From Myxococcus stipitatus DSM 14675 (GTDB taxonomy: Bacteria > Myxococcota > Myxococcia > Myxococcales > Myxococcaceae): DNA of 64,000 nucleotides. Positions 49,419 to 58,119 of the stretch are shown here, one piece after another. Location: contig NC_020126.1 of the NCBI RefSeq assembly GCF_000331735.1, positions 4,030,001-4,094,000 on the forward strand. Direction: 5' to 3'. Position numbers and translations under genes: made by a program. Under the pieces are notes generated by a model. It had not been told where the DNA came from, searched no databases, and saw only the letters and a program-made list of their open reading frames with translations. Numbering within the stretch: position 1 is the first letter of the stretch; each line of letters starts with the position of its first letter.

Positions 49419-50558
49419 TCAGGTGACTTCGAGCGCCACCGCGTCGAGGTACTCCGCGCCAGGGGAACCCACGAGCGTCGGATGGTCCGGTGGGAGTCCC
49501 GGGCGGGCCAGCCGGGTGGCGATGCGCGCCTCGCTCTCACAGGCCGTGGCGACCAGGTCGTCGAAGCCGCCGGGCGGGAGTGGTGGGTGGTGGCCGACCA
49601 CGAGCAGCCTGCCCCCATGCCGGGTGCGACGCAGCGCGTACTGGACGTGTTCGACGAACGCCTCCGGCGAGTCCACGCGGCAGGTGTCCAGCAGCACCAG
49701 GTCGAAGGTCTCCCTCACGGCGCGGAGGGCCTGGAGGGCGGTGCCCTTCTCCACGAACACCCGGCCGAGCAGGCCATTGGCCTCGGCGTTCTCCCGGGCC
49801 AGGTCCCCCGTGTCGGCGTCCGCGTCGAAGGCCAGGATGTGGCGGGCGCCATGCAGCCCCGCGTGGACGAAGAGTCCGCCCACGTTGCAGTTGACGTCCA
49901 GCACCCGGGCATCCCAGGCCATGCGCCCGACGATGCGCCGCAGCTCGCGCTGGTCATACGCGTAGCCGGTGCCCAGGCCATAGGTGAGGTCCACGGTGAA
50001 GCGGGCCCCCAGCTCCAGGACCCGGCACCAGCGGGGTGGGGTGCCATAGAGCACGTGGGGCCGCTGCGTCGGCAGGCCCAGCGCGCGCCGTCGCGGGGTG
50101 TCATTGCGCAGCAGCACCGAGCCCGCGCCCGTCACCTCCACCAGCGCGCGGGTGATGTCCTGGTGGCGCGCGTCCATGGATCGCGTGAGCGTCTGCACCA
50201 CGAAGTGGGCATCGTACCGGTCGACGATGAGACCGGGCAGGCCGTCGCCGTCATCGTTCACGATGCGGCAGAAGCGCGGGTCATCCACCAGCCGGCCCCG
50301 CCGCTCGAAGGCGTGCCGGAGGTGACGGGGGATGAGGCCCTCCACCGCTTCGTCCGGAAGCCCCAGCCGACGCACCGCGAGCGACGCCTCCAGGTCCACG
50401 TCGCCCAGGCCCAGCACCGCGCCGTCCTCGTCCCGGAGCTGCACGAGCTCACCGGGCTGGGGCGTGCCTTCCATCGACACGATGTCCTCGCGACGCAGCC
50501 ACGGAGCTCCATGGCGCAGACGGCGGGCGGCATCCCGGGACAGATAGGTGCTGAGCAA
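49419..50558 (-). CDS. RlmI/RlmK-like class I SAM-dependent methyltransferase with PUA-type N-terminus and divergent catalytic motif
   Basis: 379 residues if the TTG at 50558 is used. I prefer it because GAGAGGAGG lies seven to fifteen bases upstream; in-frame ATG 50630 and 50615 have no comparable site. The PUA-like N-terminus is clear (LSTYLSRDAARRLRHGAPWL), followed by the RlmI EEHD-like domain (PGLIVDRYDAHFVVQTL) and a Rossmann MTase domain (VLDVNCNVGGLFVHAGLHGA, LGTGYAYDQRELR). The motif IV that is DPP in RlmI is LLDTCRVD here, so activity on rRNA cytosine is doubtful. It is 48 bp upstream of the YhaM-like gene in the same direction, suggesting an RNA-related operon. Confidence 0.75.
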   Translation of the reverse strand: MLSTYLSRDAARRLRHGAPWLRREDIVSMEGTPQPGELVQLRDEDGAVLGLGDVDLEASLAVRRLGLPDEAVEGLIPRHLRHAFERRGRLVDDPRFCRIVNDDGDGLPGLIVDRYDAHFVVQTLTRSMDARHQDITRALVEVTGAGSVLLRNDTPRRRALGLPTQRPHVLYGTPPRWCRVLELGARFTVDLTYGLGTGYAYDQRELRRIVGRMAWDARVLDVNCNVGGLFVHAGLHGARHILAFDADADTGDLARENAEANGLLGRVFVEKGTALQALRAVRETFDLVLLDTCRVDSPEAFVEHVQYALRRTRHGGRLLVVGHHPPLPPGGFDDLVATACESEARIATRLARPGLPPDHPTLVGSPGAEYLDAVALEVT

Positions 50559-50700
50559 GGCGCGTCCTCCTCTCGCGTGGCCGGCTCGGGACAGCGGCCC
50601 GAGCGCGGGTGTCATTCCAGCGGAGAACATGCGCCGTGCATCGCGCCGCTGCCGGCGGGGGCATGCTCCTCGCGCTGAAGGGCGGGGGAGGGGACGAGCC

Positions 50701-51069
50701 CTATTCCGGAGGAGGCGGCCGCTTGAAGGCCTTGAAGGTCACCCGGGTGAGAATCGAGCTGACCACCAGGGCGAGCACGATGCCCACGATGCGCAAGCTC
50801 CAGGAGTCCTTGAGCACCAGCGTGAGGGCGAGCACGCCCAGCGCCACGGAGCCCGCCACCGCCAGGACCTGGCCCCGGGCCGCCAGCCCCGAGGCGGGAC
50901 GGCGTGCCCGGGCGAGCACCGGCAGGCTGCCCGCCTTGCGCCAGAGCGCGGAGGACTCCTCGCGCACCTCGTCGTCGGGGTCCACCAGGCCCTGGGTGTA
51001 CGCGCGCTCCACGTCACCCAGGCTGGGGTAGGTCAGCTCTCCATCCGGAGTGCGCACGACGTAACGCAT
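50701..51069 (-). CDS. Small two-helix membrane protein
   Basis: 122 residues from the ATG at 51069, with GGAGG about nine bases upstream; the frame remains open well upstream without support. Residues 1-45 form a soluble domain (MRYVVRTPDGELTYPSLGDVERAY...ALWRKAGSLPVL) like GYF_2 or DUF4339 domains that start many myxobacterial membrane proteins. Two hydrophobic segments follow (about 62-85 and 90-108), with a short basic C-terminus (FKAFKRPPPPE). It should sit in the inner membrane with the N-terminus in the cytoplasm. Function is unknown. It follows the FAD oxidoreductase gene by 31 bp, so it is probably in that operon. Confidence 0.75.
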   Translation of the reverse strand: MRYVVRTPDGELTYPSLGDVERAYTQGLVDPDDEVREESSALWRKAGSLPVLARARRPASGLAARGQVLAVAGSVALGVLALTLVLKDSWSLRIVGIVLALVVSSILTRVTFKAFKRPPPPE

Positions 51070-51100
51070 GGCGGGCTCCTCCGTGAGGCCTTGGACCACC

Positions 51101-52696
51101 TCACGCCAGCTCGGTGGCAATCTGCTCCGCGACGCGCAATCCATCAATGGCCGACGAGACGATGCCGCCCGCGTAGCCACATCCCTCACCCGCCGGGTAC
51201 AGGCCCCGCATGGACACCGACTGCAGGTCCTCGCCTCGCGTGACGCGCACCGGGGACGAGGTCCGGCTCTCGATGCCGATGAGCTTGCCCTCGTCGCTGA
51301 TGAAGCCGCGCATCTTCCGGTCGAACGTGCGCAGCGCCTGCTTGATGGACGTGGTGAGCCGCGCGGGGAAGAGCCGGTTGAGGTCCACGTGCGCCAGGCC
51401 CGGCCGGTAGCTGGTGCCACCCGGGTCCTTCGTCAGGCGGCCCGCCAGATAGTCGGGGATGGTCTGCGCGGGGGCGAAGAAGCGGCCTCCGCCCAGCTCA
51501 TACGCCTTCTGCTCCCAGTGGCGCTGGAAGAGCAGTCCCGCCAGCGGCCCGTGGAAGCCCTCGCGCTCGAAGTCCGCGACGGAGACGGAGACGACGATGC
51601 CCGCGTTCGCGTAGCGCGCGTTGCGGCGCGAGTTGGACATGCCGTTGGTGCACTGCAGGCCGTCCTCGGTGGGCGTGGGCACCACGATGCCGCCGGGGCA
51701 CATGCAGAACGAGTAGACGCCGCGCACCTCGCCGTCGACGTCCAGGTTCTCCGCGAGCTTGTAGTCGGCGGGAGGCAGCTTGGGGTTCTTCGCCGCGTTG
51801 CCGTACTGGATGCTGTTGATGAGCGTCTGCGGGTGCTCGGCGCGGAAGCCGAGCGCGAAGGGCTTGGCCTCCACGAGGACGCGGCCGTCGGCGGCGAAGC
51901 GCTCATACAGCTCCCGCGCGGAGTTGCCGGGCGCGAGGATGACGCGGTCGCTCTCCAGCGTGCGCCCATCCGCCAGCTTCACGCCCGCGATGTGTCCGTC
52001 GCGGTAGAGCAGGTCATCCACGCGCTGCTCGAAGTGCACCTCGCAGCCGCCCGCGATGAGCTCCTCGCGCAGCCGCGCCACCGCGCCCGGCAGCAGGTCC
52101 GAGCCGATGTGCGGCTTGCCCTCGATGAGGATGTGGTCCGGCGCGCCGTAGCGGGCGAAGGCCTCGATGACCTTGCGCACCATGGGGTGGTTGATGCGCG
52201 TGGACAGCTTGCCGTCCGTATAGGCGCCGGCGCCGCCCTCCCCGAAGTTCATGTTGCTCTCCGGGTCCAGCGTGCCGTCGCGCATCAGCTTCGCGACGTC
52301 CTTGCGCCGCGTCACCACCTCGCGGCCCCGCTCCAGCAGGATGCTGCGCACGCCGCGCTCCAGGAGCCCCAGCGCGCAGAACAGACCCGCGGGCCCGGTG
52401 CCGATGATGATCGGCCACTTCTCCGGAGGCTTCACCGGGGACAGGGGCTCGGGCGGGGGCGGCGCCTCGCCCACGTCGGGCGGGAGCTGCTTGGGCTTGC
52501 GGCCCGGAGCCAGCTCCACCTCCAGCGTGTAGATGTACCGCGGGCTGCCCTTCTTCCGAGCGTCCAGAACCGAACGCACCACTCGCACCGAGGCCAGGTC
52601 GGACCGGGTGACACCCAGCTTCTCCGCGGCCCGCTGACCGAGCAGCTCCTCCGGCTCGTCCAGCCACAGCCCGATGTTGTTCACCCGATACGCCAT
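51101..52696 (-). CDS. FAD-dependent oxidoreductase
   Basis: 531 residues from the ATG at 52696, preceded by AGGAG. After an N-terminal 90 residues (YRVNNIGLWLDEPEELL), the Rossmann motif IIGTGPAGLFCALGLLERG binds the FAD ADP moiety, and the FAD-contact regions GEGGAGAYTDGKL and CGYAGGIVSSAIDGL follow. The overall layout matches a bacterial family of about 500-530 residues annotated only as NAD(P)/FAD-dependent oxidoreductase (COG2509-like), whose substrate is unknown. MCPGGIVVPTP and NGMSNSRRNARYAN are family signatures. It starts the minus-strand run that ends at 45882 and is divergent from the small gene at 53023. Confidence 0.9.
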   Translation of the reverse strand: MAYRVNNIGLWLDEPEELLGQRAAEKLGVTRSDLASVRVVRSVLDARKKGSPRYIYTLEVELAPGRKPKQLPPDVGEAPPPPEPLSPVKPPEKWPIIIGTGPAGLFCALGLLERGVRSILLERGREVVTRRKDVAKLMRDGTLDPESNMNFGEGGAGAYTDGKLSTRINHPMVRKVIEAFARYGAPDHILIEGKPHIGSDLLPGAVARLREELIAGGCEVHFEQRVDDLLYRDGHIAGVKLADGRTLESDRVILAPGNSARELYERFAADGRVLVEAKPFALGFRAEHPQTLINSIQYGNAAKNPKLPPADYKLAENLDVDGEVRGVYSFCMCPGGIVVPTPTEDGLQCTNGMSNSRRNARYANAGIVVSVSVADFEREGFHGPLAGLLFQRHWEQKAYELGGGRFFAPAQTIPDYLAGRLTKDPGGTSYRPGLAHVDLNRLFPARLTTSIKQALRTFDRKMRGFISDEGKLIGIESRTSSPVRVTRGEDLQSVSMRGLYPAGEGCGYAGGIVSSAIDGLRVAEQIATELA

Positions 52697-53022
52697 TGCC
52701 GTTTGCTCCTGGTGGGGGCGCGTATCTGCTTCACCCCGCTGAAAGATTGCAAGCACTTGAAACCACGAGGGCTCTGCTTGCTCCTCCGGGTGCGTATCGC
52801 GTGAGGCACCCGGACTTCCACTTCCCTCGAAGGGGTTGTCGGGTGCGTAGGTTCTTTCGCACCCCAGGGCCCCCCGTGCCGGCCCCTGAAACACGTCAAC
52901 CCCGCGTAACTGTTGGGGAATCCGTTTGGAAGAGAACGTCTGGCACGGGGGTTGAAGTACCGGGCCCCCGTGAAGACCTGGCGGCCCCCCTCATTTCGCC
53001 GCCCACTTTGGAGGCATTCACT
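52697..53022. other. 326-bp divergent intergenic region
   Basis: It lies between the divergent FAD oxidoreductase and 69-residue protein genes and should carry both promoters. A sigma54-like element lies at 52941-52956. I see no RNA gene or clear repeat; the reading frame of the small protein stays open back to 52696 but shows no coding similarity. Confidence 0.6.
52941..52956 (+). promoter_or_regulatory. Candidate sigma54 promoter upstream of the small gene at 53023
   Basis: TGGCACG, four bases, then TTGAA matches the sigma54 consensus (TGGCACG-N4-TTGCW) except for the final GC, here GA. The predicted start at about 52967 leaves a leader of about 55 bases before the GTG at 53023. Sigma54 and its activators are used widely in myxobacteria. 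Confidence 0.4.
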
Positions 53023-53232
53023 GTGAGCACCGATCAAAAGGGCACCCGAATCCTGGCGCGCACCTTCTTCAACCAGCTGCGCGCGAGCGGCTACACCCCG
53101 CACCAGGTCATCGGCATCGCCACGGAGCTGCTCGATCTGGTGACCTCGGACCTGAAGGAAGGCGACAAGGACGTCGCCGCGGCGCAGGCCACCCCGGAGC
53201 AGCAAGGCTCCGAGTGGCGTCAGCGCGCCTGA
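53023..53232 (+). CDS. Small conserved protein of unknown function
   Basis: 69 residues from the GTG at 53023 with GGAGG nine bases upstream. The sequence (STDQKGTRILARTFFNQLRASGYTPHQVIGIATELLDLVTSDLKEGD) is strongly helical and charged, without a membrane segment or known motif. The proportions of a well-formed start, ribosome site and strong terminator argue that it is expressed. The ARTFFNQLRASGYTPHQVIGIATELL part could be a protein-protein helix pair; anything further is a guess. Confidence 0.7.
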   Translation: MSTDQKGTRILARTFFNQLRASGYTPHQVIGIATELLDLVTSDLKEGDKDVAAAQATPEQQGSEWRQRA

Positions 53233-53322
53233 GGTGCGAGGCTCTCGCTTCGTGGCAAGACCCTCGGCGGGTGAGTGGGCTCCGGACAGGCTCCGGGGTC
53301 CCCGCCCACGAGGCGGCGGTGG

Positions 53323-53344
53323 AACCGGCCTCAGCCGGTTTTTT
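53323..53344. terminator. Strong bidirectional terminator between convergent genes
   Basis: aaccggc (53323-53329) and gccggtt (53334-53340) enclose the loop ctca, followed by four extra T's (53341-53344) after the stem's final tt. The stop codon of the diacylglycerol kinase gene (53331-53333) lies in the loop, so the same hairpin may also end its transcript. Confidence 0.9.
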
Positions 53345-54035
53345 CGTTTCCAGGCTGTGGGGTGATGCCCGGGTCACCCGCTGGCTGGCCTGAGGAGCGC
53401 GCTTCGCGCCGTCGCGAGTAGGCCGCGGAGGCCGCGACGAAGAGCAGCCCCGCGGTGAGCGCGCTGAAGACCAGGCTGGCCGAGTGCATGGCGAGTGCTC
53501 CCATCAGCACGCCGCCTCCCAGGAAGGCGAGCAGGTCGACCCAGAGAGGGCGCGGCTGGGGCCGCACGAGCACGAGCACGCAGCCGGCGAGGGGCAGTCC
53601 CAGGGCGACCTGACGGACGATGGCCTCGGTGCTGGTGCGCACCGTGTCCCAGTTGTGGACGAGGATGGCGGCGAAGATGACCACCGTGCCCAGGGCGAGC
53701 ACGAGGACTCCCGCGGCGGCGGCGTCCTTGGTGAGGCGGGCCTTCTCGTCGAACTGCTGCACGGCCAGGTCGACCAGGTGCTCCAGCGCGCTGTTGAGGA
53801 TCTCCGCGAAGAAGATGAGCAGGACGCAGAAGATGAGCGTCACCTTCTCGGCGAGTCCCAAGGGGATGCCGCTGCCCACCAGCCCCACCAGCACGGCGGA
53901 GATGAGGTGCACGCGCATGTTGCGCTGGTGGACGACGGTGTGGATGAGGCCCGCCCAGGCGTGGCCGAACGAGGCGAGGAGCCCCGAGCCGCGACGGGCG
54001 GGAAAGTGGGGAGGTGGCCGGGCAGGTACGGTCAT
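53331..54035 (-). CDS. Diacylglycerol kinase (prokaryotic DgkA family) with extra membrane segments
   Basis: 234 residues. The first about 115 residues are a DgkA-like membrane kinase: helices around 20-90 with the family signature AEILNSALEHLVDLAVQQF and KDAAAAGVLVLAL, where Glu and Asp coordinate the ATP-metal. The other about 120 residues add four predicted helices (about 125-215), giving a protein longer than E. coli DgkA (122). It should phosphorylate diacylglycerol or undecaprenol in the inner membrane. The stop codon is in a terminator hairpin. It diverges from the amidase gene with a 78-bp spacer. The extra helices resemble a PAP2-like or other small domain, but I cannot identify it. 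Confidence 0.85.
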   Translation of the reverse strand: MTVPARPPPHFPARRGSGLLASFGHAWAGLIHTVVHQRNMRVHLISAVLVGLVGSGIPLGLAEKVTLIFCVLLIFFAEILNSALEHLVDLAVQQFDEKARLTKDAAAAGVLVLALGTVVIFAAILVHNWDTVRTSTEAIVRQVALGLPLAGCVLVLVRPQPRPLWVDLLAFLGGGVLMGALAMHSASLVFSALTAGLLFVAASAAYSRRREARSSGQPAGDPGITPQPGNEKTG

Positions 54036-54113
54036 CGGAACCTGAAGGGACAGTCAGGCTAGCACCCACGGGTTCGATTGCCGTGGGGATGTGAATGGGT
54101 AAGGTCGGCCGCC

Positions 54114-56975
54114 ATGAGCACCGACTCCTTCCGGGCGCGTCCAGTGGGCGTGCTGGCGGCCCTTTTGTTGACCTCGTCCCTCGCGGCCGCCCAGGCTCCC
54201 GCGCCGCACGTCCATGACGACGAAGTGGGGGCGTGTGGCCTGGAGCCGCCCGACGCGGTGTACGTGCCGGCTCCGGGGCCCAGGGCCCACGAGGCGCGCA
54301 AGCTGGGCGCCACGGATGCTCCCGTGGTGCGGCGCGAGGAGAAGGGCGGAGGGACGCGGGCCAAGGTGTCGGGTGTCCCGCAGACGCGGACGCGGGCGGG
54401 TGCGCTGTCGGGGAAGGTCATCTACCTGAGCCCGGGCCATGGCTTCTACCGGGCCCCGACGCTGAAGCGCTGGGCCACGCAGCGCCCCAACACCTGGGCG
54501 GTGGTGGAGGACTTCATCTCCGCGGAGGTGCTGAACCAGGACCTGCTGCCCATGTTGACGGGCGCGGGCGCGACGGTGGTGCCCGTGCGCGAGTCGGACC
54601 TCAACTCGCGGATGGTCATCGTCGATGACGGTGGCGCGGGCTACTCCGAGACGGGGGACACGGCGCTGTTCCGCGCGACGAGCCGGAAGGGGTGGGGCAC
54701 GCCGCCCTCGCCCATGAAGAACGATGTGGAGCCCTTCACGCTGGGCACCACGCGGGAGCTCCTCACGACGATGACCGCGACGACGTCGGCCACGTGGGCG
54801 CCGACCGTGCCCGCGGATGGCCACTACCATGTCTATGTCTCCTACGCGGCGGACCCCTCGCGGACGGAGAACGCGCACTACGTGGTTCGCCACGCGGGCG
54901 GTGAGAGCCACTTCCGCGTCAACCAGCGCAGGCATGGCGGGACGTGGGTGTTCCTGGGCCGCTTCTTCTTCAAGGCGGGGGCTGGCGCGGACGCGGCCTC
55001 GGTGGTGTTGATGAACGACGCGGAGCCGGGGAGCACGGTGTCGGTGGACGCGGTGCGCTTCGGGGGCGGCAGCGGAGTCATCGGCGATGCGCAGATGGCC
55101 GCGCTGACGCGTCCTCGCTACGAGGAGGCCGCGCGCTACCACGTGCAGTTCAGCGGCGCGCCCGCGTCGGTGTATGCGCCGACCGGTGCGAATGCCATCG
55201 GCAACGAGCGCAACGCGGACGTGTCCGCGCGTCCTCGCTTCGCCGCGTGGCTGCACGAGGAGGGGGAGGACGCGGTGTACGTCGCGTGGCACACCAACGC
55301 GTCCACCACGGGGAAGGTGGTGGGCACGGAGGGCTACGTGTACGGGCCGAACCCGGTGGACGGGACGCTGAACTTCACGGGAGTGCCTGGAAGCGACGTG
55401 CTGGCGCGCGCGCTGCTGGACGAGCTGGGGAAGGACCTGCGGCGCGAAGTGGACCCGACATGGCGCGTGCGCAACCTGCGCTCCGCGAACCTGGGCGAGG
55501 TGAATCCCACGCACAACCCGGAGATGCCGTCGGTGCTGTTGGAGATTGCGTACCACGACACCGTCGCCGACTCGAACCGCCTGAAGGAGCCGGCCTTCCG
55601 CCGCGTCGCCGCGAGGGCGATTCTCCAGGGCCTCATCAAGTACTTCGCCGCGCGCGATGGCGTGGCGGTGCGACTGCCGCCCGAGGCCCCTTCCGCGGTG
55701 GTGGCGCGCAACACCGTGGCGGGAACGGTGGAGGTCCGCTGGGCCGCGCCCGAGGCGAATCCGGACGAGGAGGGACATGACGCGCCCACCGCGTACCGCG
55801 TCTACCAGAGCACGGACGGGCTGGGCTGGGACGACGGCACCGAGGTGACGCAGACCTCCTTCTCCCTGCCGCTGGCGACGGGCACGGCGCGCTACTTCCG
55901 CGTCGCCGCGGTGAGCGAGGGCGGCGAGGGCTTCCCGTCCTCCATCGTGGGCGTGCGCGCGGGGGCCGCGGCGACGGCGCTGGTGGTCAACGCGTTCGAG
56001 CGGATGGACTCCGCGCTGGCCTGTGGCGAGGCGCTGGATGCGTACGACCTGGAGGCGCCGCTGCGGGTGCTGGTGGAAATGATGAACGACGGCACCTACG
56101 TGCGCCGGCACGGGGACGCGATGAGCCAGTCCGGGCTCGTGTTCGACAGCGCGACGAGCGCGGCCGTGGCGGCGGGGCTGGTGTCACCCGGGGCGGGTAC
56201 GGGTTACCGCGTGGTGGACTGGTTCACCGGGCGGGGAGGGGCACAAGGGACTCGGCTGACGCGCGCGGAGCAGGACGCGCTGCGAGCGTTCGTCACGGGG
56301 GGCGGCCACTTGCTGCTCTCGGGTTCGCAGGTGGCGTCCGCGCTGGCGGCCGGGGACTCGGCGGACAAGGCGTTCCTGGCGGACATCCTCCGCGCGGCCC
56401 CCCTGAGCGGGACTCCGTCGTTGACGGTGGAGGGCCTGCCTGGGGACTTCCTCTCGTCGCTGACGGGCGTTTCGCTGGACGACGGCACCCGAGGCGCCTT
56501 CCCGGTGGGCGTGACGGATGTGTTGACTCCCGCATCAGGCGGCTCGGCGGTGCTGCGCTACGCGGGGACGGACCTGACGGCGGGCGTGTTCTCGCTGCCG
56601 GGCGGACAGGTGCTCCTCCTGGGCGTGCCCTTCGAGTCGGTGGTGGACCGGGCGGCGCGGGCCCGGCTCCTGTCGGCGTTCCTGGTGCGCGCGGGCTTCC
56701 CCTCGCCGGGGACCGCGCCTGTCGGGGACTCCGGCGAGGGGGGCCCGGGCCTGCTGGCCCGGTGCGTGGTGCCTCGTGGGGTGGATCCCCATCCTCCGGA
56801 GCCGGAGATCCCGACCCCCATCGTCCTGGACGCGCTGCCGCAGTTCTATCCGCTCGGGGACACGGGCTGTGGTTGTGGGGCGGGCGCGGGAACGGGGGGC
56901 GGGCTGTGGCTGTTGCTCGGAGTGATTGTTCAGCTTCGGCGCGCGAGGCGGCGCGCGGGAGACTTGAGGCGTTGA
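54114..56975 (+). CDS. Secreted N-acetylmuramoyl-L-alanine amidase with inserted golvesin-like and FnIII domains and MYXO-CTERM tail
   Basis: 953 residues from the ATG at 54114. A signal peptide (ending SLAAAQA) is followed by an Amidase_3 domain in two pieces: zinc ligands His109 (SPGHGFY), His393 (AWHTN) and the catalytic Glu477 (LLEIAYHDT), with a golvesin/xanthan-lyase-type domain inserted at about 225-320 (LLTTMTATTSATWAPTVPADGHYHV). A fibronectin III domain lies at about 520-620, then an unrecognised domain. The C-terminus (CGCGAG, hydrophobic helix LWLLLGVIV, RRARRRAG) is MYXO-CTERM. It should cleave the amide bond of murein and be held on the surface. It diverges from dgkA. Confidence 0.9.
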   Translation: MSTDSFRARPVGVLAALLLTSSLAAAQAPAPHVHDDEVGACGLEPPDAVYVPAPGPRAHEARKLGATDAPVVRREEKGGGTRAKVSGVPQTRTRAGALSGKVIYLSPGHGFYRAPTLKRWATQRPNTWAVVEDFISAEVLNQDLLPMLTGAGATVVPVRESDLNSRMVIVDDGGAGYSETGDTALFRATSRKGWGTPPSPMKNDVEPFTLGTTRELLTTMTATTSATWAPTVPADGHYHVYVSYAADPSRTENAHYVVRHAGGESHFRVNQRRHGGTWVFLGRFFFKAGAGADAASVVLMNDAEPGSTVSVDAVRFGGGSGVIGDAQMAALTRPRYEEAARYHVQFSGAPASVYAPTGANAIGNERNADVSARPRFAAWLHEEGEDAVYVAWHTNASTTGKVVGTEGYVYGPNPVDGTLNFTGVPGSDVLARALLDELGKDLRREVDPTWRVRNLRSANLGEVNPTHNPEMPSVLLEIAYHDTVADSNRLKEPAFRRVAARAILQGLIKYFAARDGVAVRLPPEAPSAVVARNTVAGTVEVRWAAPEANPDEEGHDAPTAYRVYQSTDGLGWDDGTEVTQTSFSLPLATGTARYFRVAAVSEGGEGFPSSIVGVRAGAAATALVVNAFERMDSALACGEALDAYDLEAPLRVLVEMMNDGTYVRRHGDAMSQSGLVFDSATSAAVAAGLVSPGAGTGYRVVDWFTGRGGAQGTRLTRAEQDALRAFVTGGGHLLLSGSQVASALAAGDSADKAFLADILRAAPLSGTPSLTVEGLPGDFLSSLTGVSLDDGTRGAFPVGVTDVLTPASGGSAVLRYAGTDLTAGVFSLPGGQVLLLGVPFESVVDRAARARLLSAFLVRAGFPSPGTAPVGDSGEGGPGLLARCVVPRGVDPHPPEPEIPTPIVLDALPQFYPLGDTGCGCGAGAGTGGGLWLLLGVIVQLRRARRRAGDLRR

Positions 56976-56982
56976 CTCGGCG

Positions 56983-57018
56983 GGGCCGCGTGCCTACGGT
57001 CGGCGGCCCTCGTTTTTT
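56983..57018 (+). terminator. Intrinsic terminator after the amidase gene
   Basis: gggccgc (56983-56989) and gcggccc (57003-57009) form the stem; the loop is 13 bases and tcgtttttt follows. It should insulate gapA from the amidase transcript. Confidence 0.75.
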
Positions 57019-57035
57019 GACGTCACTGATGACCC

Positions 57036-57058
57036 GAGGGCGCTCTTCACGCGCCCTC
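57036..57058 (+). other. Leader hairpin just upstream of gapA
   Basis: gagggcgc (57036-57043) and gcgccctc (57051-57058) form a perfect eight-base stem with a seven-base loop, ending 20 bases before the gapA ATG and five bases before its AAGGAG ribosome site. No T-tract follows. It may stabilise the 5' end of the glycolytic mRNA or affect translation. Confidence 0.5.
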
Positions 57059-57078
57059 TGCTCCAAGGAGATACGCAC

Positions 57079-58089
57079 ATGGCTACTCGCATCGCCATCA
57101 ACGGCTTTGGTCGCATCGGTCGCTGCATCCTGCGCGCCGCGCTGAGCCGCAAGGAAGACCTGGAGATTGTCGCCATCAACGACTTGGACAAGCCGGCCGC
57201 GCTGGCGCACCTGTTCAAGTACGACTCCGTGCACCGCACCTGGCCGGGCGAGGTGAAGGCGACGGACAAGGGCATCGTGGTGGACGGCAAGGAGATCGCC
57301 GTCACCGCGGAGAAGGACCCGACGGCGCTGCCGTGGAAGAGCATGAACGTGGACGTGGTGCTGGAGTGCACCGGTCGCTTCACCGCGCGCGATGCGGCCG
57401 CGAAGCACCTGGCGGCGGGCGCCAAGAAGGTGATCATCTCCGCGCCGGCCAAGGGCCCGGACCTGACCATCGCCTACGGCATCAACCATGCCGAGTATGA
57501 CCCGGCCAAGCACCACATCATCTCGAACGCCTCGTGCACCACCAACTGCCTGGCGCCCATCGCCAAGGTGCTGGTGGACAACTTCGGCATCGAGAACGGC
57601 CTGATGACGACGGTCCACAGCTACACCAACGACCAGCGCATCCTCGACCTCACCCACGACGACATGCGCCGGGCGCGCGCCGCCGCGCTGTCGATGATTC
57701 CCACGAGCACGGGCGCCGCCAAGGCCATTGGCGAGGTGATTCCGTCGCTGAAGGGCAAGATGCACGGCATCTCGGTGCGCGTGCCCACCCCGAACGTGTC
57801 GCTGGTGGACCTGACGGTGAACCTGAGCAAGAAGGTGACGGCGGAGGGGGTCATCGACGCGTACCGCAAGGCCGCCGAGACCTCGCTCAAGGGCATCCTG
57901 GAGTTCAGCGACGCGCAGACGGTGTCGGTGGACTACAACGGCAACCCGCACTCGGCCATCTTCGACTCCACCAACTGCTTCGTGATGGGCGACACCATGG
58001 TCAAGGTGATGGCCTGGTACGACAACGAGTGGGGCTTCTCCAACCGCATGGTGGACACGGCCAAGTTCCTCGTGTCCAAGGGCATCTAG
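57079..58089 (+). CDS. gapA: Glyceraldehyde-3-phosphate dehydrogenase
   Basis: 336 residues, with AAGGAG ten bases upstream of the ATG. The N-terminal Rossmann domain (INGFGRIGR) binds NAD, catalytic Cys153 sits in SNASCTTNCLAP, and the substrate-site His follows in the usual place (TTVHSYTNDQR). It converts glyceraldehyde 3-phosphate to 1,3-bisphosphoglycerate in the cytoplasm. It is the first gene of gapA-pgk-tpiA, the standard glycolytic order. Housekeeping gene with no oddity. Confidence 0.98.
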   Translation: MATRIAINGFGRIGRCILRAALSRKEDLEIVAINDLDKPAALAHLFKYDSVHRTWPGEVKATDKGIVVDGKEIAVTAEKDPTALPWKSMNVDVVLECTGRFTARDAAAKHLAAGAKKVIISAPAKGPDLTIAYGINHAEYDPAKHHIISNASCTTNCLAPIAKVLVDNFGIENGLMTTVHSYTNDQRILDLTHDDMRRARAAALSMIPTSTGAAKAIGEVIPSLKGKMHGISVRVPTPNVSLVDLTVNLSKKVTAEGVIDAYRKAAETSLKGILEFSDAQTVSVDYNGNPHSAIFDSTNCFVMGDTMVKVMAWYDNEWGFSNRMVDTAKFLVSKGI

Positions 58090-58119
58090 TCCCCGTCCGG
58101 GGCCCAGGGGATACGCAAG

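Noticed and set aside
45999..50678. 1559-codon forward open frame opposite the MshEN, YhaM and RlmI-like genes
   Set aside because: Spans three good minus-strand genes; repetitive Arg/Leu/Gly product is a coding shadow.
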